Source: Clavibacter capsici (lineage in GTDB: Bacteria; Actinomycetota; Actinomycetes; Actinomycetales; Microbacteriaceae). From it: a stretch of 64,000 nucleotides of DNA. The DNA is taken from NCBI RefSeq assembly GCF_001280205.1, contig NZ_CP012573.1, forward strand, positions 434,001 through 498,000. The letters are read 5' to 3'. Positions 32,880-42,469 of the stretch are shown here, in pieces. The notes beneath the pieces were generated by a model. It did no database searches. It saw nothing but the letters and a program-made list of their open reading frames with translations, and was not told the DNA's origin. Position numbers and translations under genes: made by a program. Each line of letters starts with the position of its first letter. The stretch's first letter is position 1.

Positions 32880-33485
32880 CTACAGTCCGTCGAGGCTCTT
32901 CCGAGCCGCCCACTCCACGTCGAGCAGCGCGACGACCACGGTATCTGCCCAGGCTCCGCGATCCCATCGGTCGTGCACGAGGAGCGCCTCCCGCCGCATG
33001 CCGAGGCGCTCGGCCAGCCCGAGCGCGGTCGCGTCGGCGGCGTCGACCCGGCAGGCGACGCGGTGCACGCCCGCCTCGGCGAACGCGAGCTCGAGGACCC
33101 GGTCGGCGGCCTCGGCGGCGAGCCCCGCGCCGCGCGCGTCCTCGTGCAGCACGACGCCGAGCTCCGCCTGCCGGGCGCCCGGGTCGCGCAGGAGGAGGTG
33201 CACCTCGCCGACCACGCGCGCCGGACGCGGGCCCGCCGCGGGCAGCTCGATCGCGAGCGCGAGCCGGTCGCCCACGGCGGCCAGGCGCGTCCAGCCGAGG
33301 CGGTGGGCGAGCATGCGCGCCGGGTCGGTCGCGGATCCGGCCAGGTGCGGCCGCGCTCCCGGGGCGGCGGCGTAGGCGTCGACGGCGACCACGTCGTCCG
33401 GGGTGAAGGGGCGCAGCACGAGCCGCGCGGTGCGGAGGGGACCGCGCACCTCGACCGGGTCGAGCGCGGGCAGGTCGCTGTCCAC
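32880..33485 (-). CDS. GNAT family N-acetyltransferase (RimJ/RimL-like)
   Basis: 201 residues, GTG start. It shows the RimJ/RimL-type opening (LRTARLVLRPFTPDDVVAVD), a beta-4 strand with GVVLHEDARGAGLAAEAADR (acetyl-CoA pyrophosphate loop, here RGAGLA) and the end strand LAERLGMRREALLVHDRW. It lies 13 bp downstream of a second enzyme of the same family, probably an old duplication. The likely substrates are protein N-termini or small amines; no evidence favours one. Confidence 0.85.
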   Translation of the reverse strand: MDSDLPALDPVEVRGPLRTARLVLRPFTPDDVVAVDAYAAAPGARPHLAGSATDPARMLAHRLGWTRLAAVGDRLALAIELPAAGPRPARVVGEVHLLLRDPGARQAELGVVLHEDARGAGLAAEAADRVLELAFAEAGVHRVACRVDAADATALGLAERLGMRREALLVHDRWDRGAWADTVVVALLDVEWAARKSLDGL

Positions 33486-33498
33486 GGGGGATCCCGGG

Positions 33499-34089
33499 TC
33501 AGGTCGCGGCGGGCGTCATCGCCGCCCACTCGTCGGCCAGCACCGCGTAGTAGAGGCTGTCGACCCACTCGCCCTTCACGAGGTGCTCCTCGCGGAAGCG
33601 GCCCTCCAGGCGCATGCCGAGGCGCTCGGCCATGCGCGCGGACGAGGTGTTGCGGGCGTCGAGCTGCGCGAGGACGCGGTGGGCGCCCGCGCGCTGGAAG
33701 GCGATGTCGAGCATGGCGCGGCTGGCCTCGGTGGCGTAGCCCTTGCCGGCGAAGTCCGGGTTCATGACCCAGCCCACCTCGAGCTGCCTGGACGCGGCGT
33801 TGCGGAGGAGGAGGGAGACGTCGCCGATGACGCGGCCGGATCCCGCCCGCGCGTTCAGGCTGGGCTCGCCGGGGAGCTCGACCGCGAGCCCGAGGAAGTC
33901 GTGGCTCTGCTCGAGGCGGGTCTGCCGGCGGCGGGAGGCCAGGTGGCGCTGGGAGGCCTCGCGGTCGCGGATCGGCCAGAACATGTACTGGACCACGTCG
34001 GGCCGGCGCTGGATGTCGGCGTAGTCGTCGAGGTCGTCGGCCGTGTAGGGCCGGATCACCAGGCGCTCGGTGCGCACCGGCTCGGTCAT
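33499..34089 (-). CDS. GNAT family N-acetyltransferase (RimJ/RimL-like)
   Basis: 196 residues: VRTERLVIRPYTADDLDDYA at the start, acetyl-CoA loop NPDFAGKGYATEASRAML, and the closing MAERLGMRLEGRFREEH. The loop (GKGYAT) is closer to the consensus than in its downstream neighbour. It begins 44 bp after the hemA stop and may be read from the hemA promoter. The substrate is unknown. Confidence 0.86.
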   Translation of the reverse strand: MTEPVRTERLVIRPYTADDLDDYADIQRRPDVVQYMFWPIRDREASQRHLASRRRQTRLEQSHDFLGLAVELPGEPSLNARAGSGRVIGDVSLLLRNAASRQLEVGWVMNPDFAGKGYATEASRAMLDIAFQRAGAHRVLAQLDARNTSSARMAERLGMRLEGRFREEHLVKGEWVDSLYYAVLADEWAAMTPAAT

Positions 34090-34133
34090 CCTGAGCGGCG
34101 CGTCGAGGCGCGGGCCGCGGAGGATGCGGGGCC

Positions 34134-35453
34134 TCACGACGCCGAGCCCGCCTCGGCCGTACGCGGCAGGGCGACGGCGACGGGGGAGGAGACCGCGGCG
34201 GGCAGCTCCACGTCGAGGCCGAAGAGCGCCTGCACCGCATCCACCACGCGGGCGCCCTCGCCCTGGCGGGCGAGCTCGCGGGCGCGGACGGACGGCTGGT
34301 GCACGAGGACGCTCACGAGGTGGCGGAGCGCCTTCTCGGTCGCCTCCGAGGAGTCGCCGCGCTTGCGCACGCGCTCCAGCTCGCCCTCGAGGACGTCGAA
34401 GATGTGGGTGCGGAGCGCCACGACCGCGGGGGCGACCGCGTCCTCGGCGCTCGCGGCGCGGAACTCGGCGGCGGCGGTGCTGACGATCTCGCGGGCGTCG
34501 TCCGTGGCGGTGAGGTCGCGCAGCGGCGCGTGCAGGGAGATGGTCTCGAGGTCGAGCAGCTCGACGCCCGCGACGGTGACCACGTCCGGGTCCACGTTGC
34601 GCGGGAGCCCGAGGTCGATGACGAGGCGGCGGCGCCCGTCGCCCGAGACGGCGGCCGCGCCCTGCATGTGGTGCGCGGCGAGCACGGCGGCGGGCGCGGT
34701 GCTGCAGGTGACGACGACGTCCGACGCGGCCAGCGCCTTGAGCAGGTCGCGGCCCTCGACGGCGGGGATCCCGTGCGGGCCGGCGAACTTCCGCGCGCGG
34801 CCGGAGGGGGAGTAGACGTGCACGTCGACGACGCCGCGGTCGCGGAGGGCCGCGAGGCTCGCCCCGGCGTAGGCGCCCGTGCCGACGAGGAGGACGCGCG
34901 TGGCCGACCAGTCGGCGATGCGGCTCTCGGCGAGGTCGAGCGCGAGGCGGACCATGGAGCGCCCGGCGCTCTGCAGGCCGGTGCGGGTCTTGACGCCGCG
35001 CGAGGTGTTGGACGCGGTCTGGAAGAGGCGCTCGAGGCCCGTGCTGGTGGTGCCGCCCGTGCGGGCGCCCTCGAGGGCGCGGCGGACCTGGCCCGCGATC
35101 TCGCCCTCGCCGACGACGACGGACTCGAGGCCGGAGGAGACGGCGAAGAGGTGCTCGGCGACCGCGTCGCCGCACTTCACGTCGACGCTGCCGCGGACGT
35201 CGTCCCGGGCGATCCCGCTGGCGCCGCTGACGACGTCGACCGTCGCCTCGACGGCGAGGGCGCGGGCCGCGGTGAGGGGCTCCTCCACGTCGAGGTAGGC
35301 CTCGAAGCGGTTGCAGGTGGCGAGGACGACGGCCCCCGCGATGAAGTCGTTCCGCTCCATGAGCGTGCCGGCGACGGAGGGTGCGGCCACGGACAGCTTC
35401 TCGAGGACCTCGAAGCTGGCGTTGTGATGACTCGCCGTCAGACATATGAGCAC
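34134..35453 (-). CDS. hemA: Glutamyl-tRNA reductase
   Basis: 439 residues from a GTG at 35453; the protein start [20 protein letters not shown] aligns with the family N-terminus, so no longer form is needed. The catalytic cysteine is C47 in [14 protein letters not shown]. The NADPH domain shows [17 protein letters not shown] and the C-terminal helical domain ends near LFGLDVELP. It reduces glutamyl-tRNA to glutamate-1-semialdehyde, the committed and usually regulated haem step. It is divergent from hemE. TACCAT and GGAGC precede the start. Confidence 0.95.
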   Translation of the reverse strand: MLICLTASHHNASFEVLEKLSVAAPSVAGTLMERNDFIAGAVVLATCNRFEAYLDVEEPLTAARALAVEATVDVVSGASGIARDDVRGSVDVKCGDAVAEHLFAVSSGLESVVVGEGEIAGQVRRALEGARTGGTTSTGLERLFQTASNTSRGVKTRTGLQSAGRSMVRLALDLAESRIADWSATRVLLVGTGAYAGASLAALRDRGVVDVHVYSPSGRARKFAGPHGIPAVEGRDLLKALAASDVVVTCSTAPAAVLAAHHMQGAAAVSGDGRRRLVIDLGLPRNVDPDVVTVAGVELLDLETISLHAPLRDLTATDDAREIVSTAAAEFRAASAEDAVAPAVVALRTHIFDVLEGELERVRKRGDSSEATEKALRHLVSVLVHQPSVRARELARQGEGARVVDAVQALFGLDVELPAAVSSPVAVALPRTAEAGSAS

Positions 35454-35458
35454 GCTCC

Positions 35459-35464
35459 ATGGTA
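35459..35464 (-). promoter_or_regulatory. Candidate leaderless -10 box of hemA
   Basis: TACCAT on the minus strand, 5 nt before the GTG at 35453; the intervening GGAGC could also act as a very short ribosome site. Confidence 0.4.
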
Positions 35465-35567
35465 AGCCTCCCGGCCGGGTGCTCGGGCCCGGTGAGGGCA
35501 CCCTGACTAGCGGCGCCCGACCCTGGTTCCCCTCCCCAGCGGAGCCCGCGCGCAGGCGGGGGATGCG

Positions 35568-36692
35568 ATGATCTCCCCCGTGATCACGCCCTCCTCGCCC
35601 CCTTCCGCGCCCGCCTCCGCCGCCGTCCCGCTCCCCGCGGAGCACCCGCTCAACACCCGCACCGCGTCGTCGCTGCTCGTCGAGGCGTACCGCGGACACC
35701 GCGGGGACCGCGCCCCCGTGTGGTTCATGCGGCAGGCCGGACGGTCGCTGCCCGAGTACCGCGAGCTGCGCGTGGGCACCCGCATGCTCGACGCGTGCCT
35801 CGACCCGGAGATGGCCAGCGAGATCACGCTGCAGCCGGTGCGCCGCCACCACGTGGACGCGGGCATCTTCTTCAGCGACATCGTCATCCCGCTCAAGCTC
35901 GCGGGCGTGGGCGTCGACATCGTCCCGGGCCGCGGCCCCGTGCTCGAGAAGCCCGTGCGCACCGCCGCCGACGTCGCCGCGCTGCCGTCGCTGGACCCGG
36001 CCGCCCTCGAGCCCGTCCGCCAGGCCGTCGCGCGCACGGTCGCCGAGCTCGGCGACACCCCGCTCATCGGCTTCGCGGGCGCCCCGTTCACGCTCGCCGC
36101 GTACCTCGTGGAGGGCGGGCCGAGCAAGGACCACATCGCGGCGCGCGGCCTCATGCACGCGGATCCCGACGCCTGGGACGCCCTCATGCGCTGGTGCGCC
36201 GAGATCACGGGCGTCTTCCTGCACGCGCAGGTCATGGCCGGCGCCTCCGCCGCGCAGCTCTTCGACTCGTGGGCGGGCGGCCTCTCGCTCGCCGACTACA
36301 CCCAGCGCGTCGCCCCGGCGTCCGCCCTCGCGCTCGACCACGTGCGCACGATCACGGCGGCCGACGGCCGCACCGTCCCGCTCGTCCACTTCGGCGTCGG
36401 CACCGGCGAGCTCCTCGGCGCCATGCGCGACGTGGGCGTCGACACGGTGGGCGTCGACTGGCGCATCCCGCTCGACGAGGCGTCGCGCCGGCTCGGCGGG
36501 TCCACGCCCGTCCAGGGCAACGTCGACCCGGCGCTCCTGGCGGCGCCGTGGCCGATCCTCGAGGCGCACGTGCGCGACGTGCTCGAGCGCGGGAAGGCGG
36601 CGCCCGCCCACGTCCTCAACCTCGGCCACGGCGTGCCGCCCGAGACGGACCCGACCGTGCTCACCCGCATCGTGGACCTCGTCCGTGGCTAG
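35568..36692 (+). CDS. hemE: Uroporphyrinogen decarboxylase
   Basis: 374 residues. Diagnostic: [17 protein letters not shown], the [10 protein letters not shown] strand, [17 protein letters not shown] and the closing [15 protein letters not shown]. It decarboxylates uroporphyrinogen III to coproporphyrinogen III. The first 25 residues are Pro/Ala/Ser-rich and not part of the fold. An in-frame GTG at 35580 lies 7 nt after GATGAT and could be the true leaderless start. It overlaps hemY by 8 bp and is divergent from hemA. Confidence 0.95.
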   Translation: MISPVITPSSPPSAPASAAVPLPAEHPLNTRTASSLLVEAYRGHRGDRAPVWFMRQAGRSLPEYRELRVGTRMLDACLDPEMASEITLQPVRRHHVDAGIFFSDIVIPLKLAGVGVDIVPGRGPVLEKPVRTAADVAALPSLDPAALEPVRQAVARTVAELGDTPLIGFAGAPFTLAAYLVEGGPSKDHIAARGLMHADPDAWDALMRWCAEITGVFLHAQVMAGASAAQLFDSWAGGLSLADYTQRVAPASALALDHVRTITAADGRTVPLVHFGVGTGELLGAMRDVGVDTVGVDWRIPLDEASRRLGGSTPVQGNVDPALLAAPWPILEAHVRDVLERGKAAPAHVLNLGHGVPPETDPTVLTRIVDLVRG

Positions 36693-38124
36693 CGACCCGC
36701 GGCAGGCGGCCGGCGAGGTCGACCCGACCGACGTCGTGGTCGTCGGCGGCGGCGTGGGCGGCCTCATCGCCGCCCGCGCGTGCGCGCTCGCCGGCCAGCG
36801 GGTGATCCTCGTGGAGGCGTCGCCCGCGCTCGGCGGCACCGTCGGATCCCACGTGGTCGACGGCCTCCGCCTCGACAGCGGCGCCGAGAGCTTCGCCACC
36901 CGCCGCGGCACCGTCGCCGCCTACCTGCGCGAGCTCGGCCTGGCGGACCGCATCGTGCAGCCGAACCCGGACGGCGCGTGGGTGCAGCTCGCCGAGCGCG
37001 CCATCCAGCTGCCGCGCACGGGCCTGCTCGGGATCCCCGCGCACCCGTTCGACGCCACCATCGTCACCGCCATCGGCCGCGCCGGCGTCGCCCGCGCCAA
37101 GGCCGACCTCGTGCTCCCCGCCGCGATCGGCGCCAAGGAGCGCACGCTCGGCGGCCTCGTCCGCGCCCGGATGGGCGACCGCGTCGTCGACCGGCTCGTC
37201 GCCCCCATCGTCTCCGGCGTGCACAGCGCCCACCCCGACGAGGTCGACGCCGACTCCGTCGCGCCCGGCCTCCGCGCGGGCCTCGCGGAGCAGGGCTCGC
37301 TGGGCCGCGCGGTCGCGTCCATGCGCGCGGCCTCGCCCGCGGGATCCGCCGTGAGCGGGATCTCCGGCGGGGTGCACCTGCTCGTCGACGCGCTCGTCGC
37401 CGACCTGGAGCGCCTGGGCGTCGACGTCCGCACGTCGCTCGCCGTCGAGTCGGTGCACCGCCACCGCTCGCACGAGGGCGCGGCCGCGTCCGACGACTGG
37501 CACGTCGAGCTCGCCGACGGCCGTGGCATCGACGCCGGCGGCGTGGTGCTCGCCATCCCCGCCGCCGCGCTCCTGCGCCTGTTCACCGGCCTCGCGCCCC
37601 GCACCGTCACCGAGGGGTGGCCCGAGCCGTCGTCCGTCGAGCTCGTGACGCTGGTCGTCCGCGCCCCGGAGCTCGACGCGGCCCCGCGCGGCACGGGCGT
37701 GCTCGTCTCGGCCGACGCCCCGGGGATCCGCGCGAAGGCCCTCACGCACGCCACCGCGAAGTGGCCGTGGCTGAAGGAGCTGGCGGGCGACCGGCACGTG
37801 CTCCGCCTCTCCTACGGGCGGGCCGGCGGCGACGACGACACCGCCGGCGTCCCGGACGACGAGCTCACGGCCATCGCCGTGCGCGACGCGTCCGCCCTCC
37901 TCGGGGTCGACCTCGCCGGCCGTGTCACCGGGTCCGCCCGCGTGCGATGGACCAACGCCCTCCCGTTCGCCGCCTCCGGGCACCGCGAGCGCGTGCAGGC
38001 CGTGCGTGACGAGGCGGCCGAGCACCCGGGCCTCGAGATCACCGGATCCGCCGTCGCGGGCACCGGGCTCGCCTCCGTCGTGGCCGACGCGGTCGCGGCC
38101 GCCGACCGCGTCCTCGCGCGGTGA
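36685..38124 (+). CDS. hemY: Coproporphyrinogen III oxidase / protoporphyrinogen oxidase, HemY (CgoX) type
   Basis: 479 residues, GTG start inside the end of hemE. The FAD-binding motif [16 protein letters not shown] is at about 17-32, then [13 protein letters not shown] and a C-terminal FAD segment ([16 protein letters not shown]). In actinobacteria the enzyme oxidises coproporphyrinogen III to coproporphyrin III; the presence of hemQ and hemH in the same cluster supports that route. Adjacent hemE supplies its substrate. The next hem gene is 3.6 kb away, beyond an insertion of five genes. Confidence 0.94.
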   Translation: MASDPRQAAGEVDPTDVVVVGGGVGGLIAARACALAGQRVILVEASPALGGTVGSHVVDGLRLDSGAESFATRRGTVAAYLRELGLADRIVQPNPDGAWVQLAERAIQLPRTGLLGIPAHPFDATIVTAIGRAGVARAKADLVLPAAIGAKERTLGGLVRARMGDRVVDRLVAPIVSGVHSAHPDEVDADSVAPGLRAGLAEQGSLGRAVASMRAASPAGSAVSGISGGVHLLVDALVADLERLGVDVRTSLAVESVHRHRSHEGAAASDDWHVELADGRGIDAGGVVLAIPAAALLRLFTGLAPRTVTEGWPEPSSVELVTLVVRAPELDAAPRGTGVLVSADAPGIRAKALTHATAKWPWLKELAGDRHVLRLSYGRAGGDDDTAGVPDDELTAIAVRDASALLGVDLAGRVTGSARVRWTNALPFAASGHRERVQAVRDEAAEHPGLEITGSAVAGTGLASVVADAVAAADRVLAR

Positions 38125-38198
38125 CGGGTCCGGGACGGGCCCCGTGGCCGGTCGGCGACGGCCCCGCCGCCCCCGACCACGCCGGTGCGCCAGGGGGA

Positions 38199-38204
38199 TA
38201 CGCT
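38199..38204 (+). promoter_or_regulatory. Probable -10 box of the small envelope gene cluster
   Basis: TACGCT about 48 nt upstream of the ATG at 38252, which has its own GGAGA. It separates the inserted genes from the hemE-hemY unit. Confidence 0.45.
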
Positions 38205-38251
38205 GAACGGACGTGTGCTGCACGTGCCCCCTCAACGATCGGAGATCTCCC

Positions 38252-38593
38252 ATGAAAGGCAAGCTTCTCTTCGTCGCCGGAGCCGGTGTCGGCTACGTCC
38301 TCGGCGCCCGCGCCGGACGCAAGCGCTACGAGCAGATCCGCACGAACGCCAAGAAGGTCTGGGACGACCCGAAGGTCCAGCGCCAGGTCGACAACGCGGC
38401 CGGCTTCGTGAAGGACCACACCCCCGACGTCGCGCACGCGGTCGTGGGCGGCGCCAAGAAGGTCGTCGGCACCGTCACCGGCGGCAAGAAGGACTCCTCG
38501 AACGGCTCCACCCCCTCCAGCAGCGGCTCCTCGCACTACCCGACGATGGACCCCGCCTCGCCCGAGCCCCACGGCTCCGGCACCACCCGCTGA
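38252..38593 (+). CDS. Small YtxH-like membrane-associated protein
   Basis: 113 residues. The N-terminus MKGKLLFVAGAGVGYVLGAR is a glycine-rich membrane segment, followed at once by RKRYEQIRTNAKKVWDDPKV, a basic amphipathic region, and a Ser/Gly/Pro-rich tail. This layout occurs widely in actinobacteria and is similar to YtxH-type stress or envelope proteins. It is the first of three short genes (this, holin-like, DUF3618) that commonly occur together. Confidence 0.75.
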   Translation: MKGKLLFVAGAGVGYVLGARAGRKRYEQIRTNAKKVWDDPKVQRQVDNAAGFVKDHTPDVAHAVVGGAKKVVGTVTGGKKDSSNGSTPSSSGSSHYPTMDPASPEPHGSGTTR

Positions 38594-38625
38594 CCCGCCC
38601 GCCCATCCCCAGGAGGGAACCCCGC

Positions 38626-39042
38626 ATGACGGATCAGGATCTCAATCCGAAGAGCAAGCGCTCGCTCGTCCGGCTCGTCGCCGACCTGCCGACGCTCATC
38701 GTCAAGCTGATCAAGGACGAGATCGAGTCGTTCAAGAACGAGCTCGTCTCCAAGCTCAAGCACGCGGGGATCGGTGCCGGCTTCCTCGTCGTGGCCCTGT
38801 TCTTCGCGTTCATCGCGTTCCTGGTGCTCGTCGCCGCCGCGATCCTCGGGCTGTCCGAGGCGTTCTCGCCGTGGCTCTCCGCGCTCATCGTCGCGGGCGT
38901 CTTCCTCCTCATCACGGTGGTGCTGGCGCTGCTCGGCATCCGCTGGCTCAAGAAGGGCGTGCCGCCCACGCCCGAGGAGACCGTCGACAGCCTCAAGGAG
39001 GACGTGGACGCGGTGAAGGGGACCGGCAAGTATGACCACTGA
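38626..39042 (+). CDS. Phage holin family / DUF1469-type membrane protein
   Basis: 138 residues, AGGAGGG before the ATG. An N-terminal amphipathic helix (SLVRLVADLPTLIVKLIKDE) is followed by two membrane segments (about 48-75 and 80-105) and a charged tail. The database family name 'holin superfamily III' is based on shape; no lysis genes are nearby, so a chromosomal membrane-organising role is far more likely. It overlaps the next gene by 11 bp. Confidence 0.8.
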   Translation: MTDQDLNPKSKRSLVRLVADLPTLIVKLIKDEIESFKNELVSKLKHAGIGAGFLVVALFFAFIAFLVLVAAAILGLSEAFSPWLSALIVAGVFLLITVVLALLGIRWLKKGVPPTPEETVDSLKEDVDAVKGTGKYDH

Positions 39043-39307
39043 CCGACCCCGCCCCCAGGGACCCCGCTCCCGCACCGAGCTGAAGCTCGACATCCAGCAC
39101 ACGCGCGAGGAGATCGCGGCGACGCTGGACGCCCTCGAGGCGAAGCTGAACGTCCGCCGCCGCGCGAAGGACGGCATCGCCGACCTCCGCCGCCGCATCC
39201 GCCGCACGGCCGACGAGGACCCGCTGCTCCTCGTCGCCGTCGGGGTGGGCGCCGTCGTCGTGGTGGGCGGCGTGGTCTGGGCCGTGGCCCGCACCGCGCG
39301 TCGCTGA
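39032..39307 (+). CDS. DUF3618 family protein
   Basis: 91 residues. The motif RTELKLDIQHTREEIAATLD at about 14-33 defines DUF3618, here followed by ALEAKL; a basic helix and one C-terminal membrane segment (LLVAVGVGAVVVVGGVVWAV) follow. It is usually found beside the holin-like protein, as here (11-bp overlap), which suggests a small inner-membrane complex of unknown purpose. Confidence 0.85.
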   Translation: MTTDRPRPQGPRSRTELKLDIQHTREEIAATLDALEAKLNVRRRAKDGIADLRRRIRRTADEDPLLLVAVGVGAVVVVGGVVWAVARTARR

Positions 39308-39330
39308 CCCGCCGGACCGGAGCGCGCGCC

Positions 39331-40968
39331 ATGGTCGAGGGGGCACCCGTCCGTCCCCTCCGGCCGGAGGGGCGGGATCCGAGCGGGCTCGGCCGGCATC
39401 CGCTGATGCTGCCGGCGCTCGTCGGCCTCGGCGGCTCGCTCCTGCTGCTCGTCGCGTCGTTCGTGGTCGGCCACGCTCCCGCCCAGTCGGAGCTGTCGCG
39501 CCTGCCGCCCCTCGGCGGGCTGCGGGTGTCACCCGTCGCCACGGGCATCGCGTCGGCCGCCGTCGTCATCGGCGGCGTGATGATGATCGCCGCCTGGCTC
39601 CTGCTCGGCGCCCTGCTCCCGCGCCTCGGCGCCGGCGCCCTCCGCGCCACCCTCCGGCTCGCGGCCCTCTGGACCGCGCCGCTTCTCGTGAGCGTCCCGC
39701 TGTTCAGCCGCGACGTCTACTCGTACATCGCCCAGGGCCGCGTGCTCGGGGCCGGCCTGTCTCCCTACGAGCACGGCCCCGCGGTGCTCTCCGACTGGCG
39801 GAACACCGGCGTCGACCCGCTGTGGGCGCACAACCCGGCGCCCTACGGCCCCCTCTTCCTCGCCGTCGAGCGCGTCCTCGGCGGGATCGACACGGCCGTC
39901 GGGATCGAGGCGGCCGTCCTCGGCGCGCGCCTGGTCGCGGTCGCCGGCGTCGTCCTCATGGTCGCGTGCGGGCTCCGCATCGCCCGCCGCCGGCGCATCG
40001 ACCCGGTGCGCGCCGTGTGGTTCCTCGCGGCCAGCCCCCTCGTGATCTTCAACTTCGTGGTCGCGGCCCACAACGACGCGCTCATGATGGGCCTGCTCAT
40101 GGCCGGCATCCTCGCCGCGATCGACTCCCGCCCCGTGCTCGCCGTGGTGCTCGTCACCGCGGCGGTGGCCGTCAAGCCGATCGCGCTGCTCGCCCTGCCG
40201 ATCGTCGCCATCGTGCACGCGGAGATGCGCGCCCGCCGCGTCGACGACCGGGCGCCCGAGGGCGTGGCCGTCGACGGGTCGGCGGGAGGCGTCCCCGGCC
40301 TCCGCCCGCCCACGCGCGACCCGCGGGTCTGGGCCGCGTGGACCGCGTCCGGCATCGCGGCGATGGGCCTCCTCACGCTCGCCGGCGAGGTGCTCGGCGT
40401 GGGCCTCGGCTGGATCTCCGCGCTGTCGAGCCCCGTGTCGGTCGTCTCGTGGTTCATGCCGTTCGGCCTGGCCGCAGGCGCGTTCGGACCCCTGGTGGAC
40501 CTGCTCGGCGGCCCGGGCGACGCGGTCGAGGGCGGGATCAAGACCGCGGGCATCCTCCTCGGGTTCGCGGGAGCGGCCTGGTGCATCCTCACGAAGCGCA
40601 CGCTGTCGGGGGAGGCGCGCCTGGCGCTCGCCTTCGCCTGCATCGTCGCCATGTCGCCCGTGGTCTACCCCTGGTACGGCCTGTGGGTGCTCGTGATCCT
40701 CGCCGTGGTCGGCATCGCGGACGGCGCGGCCATGTCGCTCGCCGTCTCCGCGACGGTCTTCCTCATCGGCGTGAACCTGCTGGAGCCCATGGCCGTGGTG
40801 CACACGGTCGCCTCGGGCTGGCCCCGCCTCATCGTCGTGCTCCTCGCCGTCGTGGGGGTGCTGGGGGTGCTCGCGCCGGGGCTGCAGGGGCTCGCGGGCA
40901 CGGATCCGTTCCGCGCCCTCCGCGCGCCCCGCCACCAGTTCTCCGCCGCCCGGCAGCCCCCGGCCTGA
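39331..40968 (+). CDS. Polyprenol-phosphomannose-dependent alpha-1,6-mannosyltransferase (MptB-like)
   Basis: 545 residues with about 13 membrane segments, a GT-C type glycosyltransferase. The first outside loop carries the catalytic acidic motif in LFSRDVYSYIAQGRVLGAGL and the following SPYEHGP, matching actinobacterial MptA/MptB proteins. These add mannose from polyprenyl-phosphomannose to the lipomannan or lipoglycan core outside the membrane. It starts 23 bp after the DUF3618 gene and may share its transcript. Lipoglycans of this kind are known in Microbacteriaceae relatives. Confidence 0.83.
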   Translation: MVEGAPVRPLRPEGRDPSGLGRHPLMLPALVGLGGSLLLLVASFVVGHAPAQSELSRLPPLGGLRVSPVATGIASAAVVIGGVMMIAAWLLLGALLPRLGAGALRATLRLAALWTAPLLVSVPLFSRDVYSYIAQGRVLGAGLSPYEHGPAVLSDWRNTGVDPLWAHNPAPYGPLFLAVERVLGGIDTAVGIEAAVLGARLVAVAGVVLMVACGLRIARRRRIDPVRAVWFLAASPLVIFNFVVAAHNDALMMGLLMAGILAAIDSRPVLAVVLVTAAVAVKPIALLALPIVAIVHAEMRARRVDDRAPEGVAVDGSAGGVPGLRPPTRDPRVWAAWTASGIAAMGLLTLAGEVLGVGLGWISALSSPVSVVSWFMPFGLAAGAFGPLVDLLGGPGDAVEGGIKTAGILLGFAGAAWCILTKRTLSGEARLALAFACIVAMSPVVYPWYGLWVLVILAVVGIADGAAMSLAVSATVFLIGVNLLEPMAVVHTVASGWPRLIVVLLAVVGVLGVLAPGLQGLAGTDPFRALRAPRHQFSAARQPPA

Positions 40969-41065
40969 CCCGCGCCACGCGGGGGACGCCCGGTCGTCGG
41001 CACCCGGGGAATGCGCGCGCCCGCCGCGGACGTTCCCCCGGGACACCACCGACGGGAGCGCGACC

Positions 41066-41629
41066 ATGGACACCGACCTCGACTGGCATGACCTCCTCCG
41101 CCGCGCGCACAGCGGCTTCGCCGACCGGCTGGGAGCCGTCACCGACTGGACGGCCCCGACGCCGGACGTCGAGTGGGACGTCCGCGAGCTCGTGGCGCAC
41201 GTCATCGAGGAGCAGCAGTGGGTGCCGCTCCTCCTCGCCGGCCACACGGCCGAGACCGGCAAGCCGCTCATCCGCGAGCTGGACGACGACCTCGTCGCCG
41301 AGTGGGGCCGCTACTCCCGCGAGGCGCTGGCGGCCTGGGGCGCCGCCGACCCAGAGCGGCCCGTCGTGCTGTCGAGCGACCGGGTGCCCGCCCGCGAGTA
41401 CCTCCGCGAGCAGCTGTCCGACGTGGTGATCCACGGCTGGGACCTGGCGCGCGCCACCGGCGCCGACGAGCGCATCGACGACGAGCTCGTGCAGGCCACG
41501 TGGACGGTCTTCGCCCCGCAGAAGGACACGCTCGAGGCCAGCGGCCTGTTCGCGTCGCCCGTCCCGGTCGCGGAGGACGCCCCCCTCCAGGTGCGGCTGC
41601 TCGCGCTGACGGGCCGCGACGCCCGGTAG
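41066..41629 (+). CDS. DinB-fold protein of the mycothiol-dependent maleylpyruvate isomerase type (TIGR03086-like)
   Basis: 187 residues. Metal-site histidines occur in WDVRELVAHVIEEQQWVP and in VIHGWDLARATGAD, with the expected N-terminal His-containing helix (DWHDLLRRAHSGF). This matches the DinB/mycothiol transferase fold in which three His bind Zn2+ or Ni2+. It may transfer mycothiol to a xenobiotic or act as a metal-binding relative; a substrate cannot be named. GGAG precedes the ATG. Confidence 0.82.
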   Translation: MDTDLDWHDLLRRAHSGFADRLGAVTDWTAPTPDVEWDVRELVAHVIEEQQWVPLLLAGHTAETGKPLIRELDDDLVAEWGRYSREALAAWGAADPERPVVLSSDRVPAREYLREQLSDVVIHGWDLARATGADERIDDELVQATWTVFAPQKDTLEASGLFASPVPVAEDAPLQVRLLALTGRDAR

Positions 41630-41685
41630 CCCGGGAATGATCTGACGGGCGTCGGCCCGATGCGGGGCGGGGTCCCCGCGCGACG

Positions 41686-41691
41686 TACCAT
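41686..41691 (+). promoter_or_regulatory. Leaderless -10 box of hemQ
   Basis: TACCAT, 7 nt, then the ATG at 41699. It starts the second haem unit hemQ-H-C-D-B. Confidence 0.55.
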
Positions 41692-41698
41692 GGGGATC

Positions 41699-42469
41699 AT
41701 GAGCATCCCGGCTGCCGAGTCGGCGGCATCTCAGGTCCCCCCGATCGACCCCTCCGGAGAGGCGCGTCCCGGTGACGCGTCGACCCCCGAGGCCGGCCCC
41801 AGCGGCTACGCCCTCTGGGCCGTCCTCCGCCGTGATCCCGCCCGCCCCGACGACCTCGACGGTCGCGAGGTCCCCGGCGCGGTCGACGAGCTCGACGGCA
41901 TCGTCCACATCGTCGAGGCGGAGGGCGTCACCGTCCGCGGCTTCTACGACGTCTCGGGCATGCGCGCCGACGCCGACCTCATGGTCTGGATCCACGGCCC
42001 CCAGATGGAGACCCTCCAGTGGGCCTTCCGCGAGATCCGCCGCGCCCGCCTCATCCGCGCGCTCATCCCCTCGTGGAGCGCCGCGGGCGTGCACCGCGAC
42101 GCCGAGTTCAACCGCAGCCACGTGCCCGGCTTCCTCCGGGGCGTCGAGCCGCGGGACTGGCTCTGCGTCTACCCCTTCGTCCGCTCCTACGAGTGGTACC
42201 TGCTGCCGCCCGAGGAGCGCGGGCGCATGCTCGCGCAGCACGGCCGCCAGGGCGCGGCCTTCCGCAGCGTCATCGCCAACACGGTCTCGTCGTTCGGCCT
42301 CGGCGACTACGAGTGGATCCTCCCGCTCGAGTCGAACGAGCTCGTCGACCTGGTCGACATGATGCGCGACCTGCGCAACACCGACGCGCGCCGTCACGTG
42401 CGCGAGGAGGTCCCGTTCTACACGGGCCGCCGCATCACCACCGCCGAGCTCGTGGAGGTACTCCAGTAA
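41699..42469 (+). CDS. hemQ: Coproheme decarboxylase (HemQ/ChdC, chlorite dismutase family)
   Basis: 256 residues. The chlorite-dismutase-like double ferredoxin fold is recognisable; RDWLCVYPFVRSYEWYLLP contains Y158, the likely redox tyrosine, and MLAQHGRQG contains the proximal haem histidine H181. The enzyme decarboxylates coproheme to protohaem with hydrogen peroxide, the last step of the coproporphyrin-dependent pathway. The first 35 residues are a disordered extension. The stop TAA overlaps the hemH ATG by one base. Confidence 0.94.
   Translation: MSIPAAESAASQVPPIDPSGEARPGDASTPEAGPSGYALWAVLRRDPARPDDLDGREVPGAVDELDGIVHIVEAEGVTVRGFYDVSGMRADADLMVWIHGPQMETLQWAFREIRRARLIRALIPSWSAAGVHRDAEFNRSHVPGFLRGVEPRDWLCVYPFVRSYEWYLLPPEERGRMLAQHGRQGAAFRSVIANTVSSFGLGDYEWILPLESNELVDLVDMMRDLRNTDARRHVREEVPFYTGRRITTAELVEVLQ

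Noticed and set aside
32880-34089. The two adjacent acetyltransferases as one split or frameshifted gene
   Set aside because: Each has its own full GNAT fold, start and acetyl-CoA loop; they are separate paralogues.
38626-39042. Prophage remnant suggested by a holin-family protein
   Set aside because: No other phage gene, att repeat or change in base composition nearby. The holin-like and DUF3618 pair is a normal chromosomal arrangement in actinobacteria.
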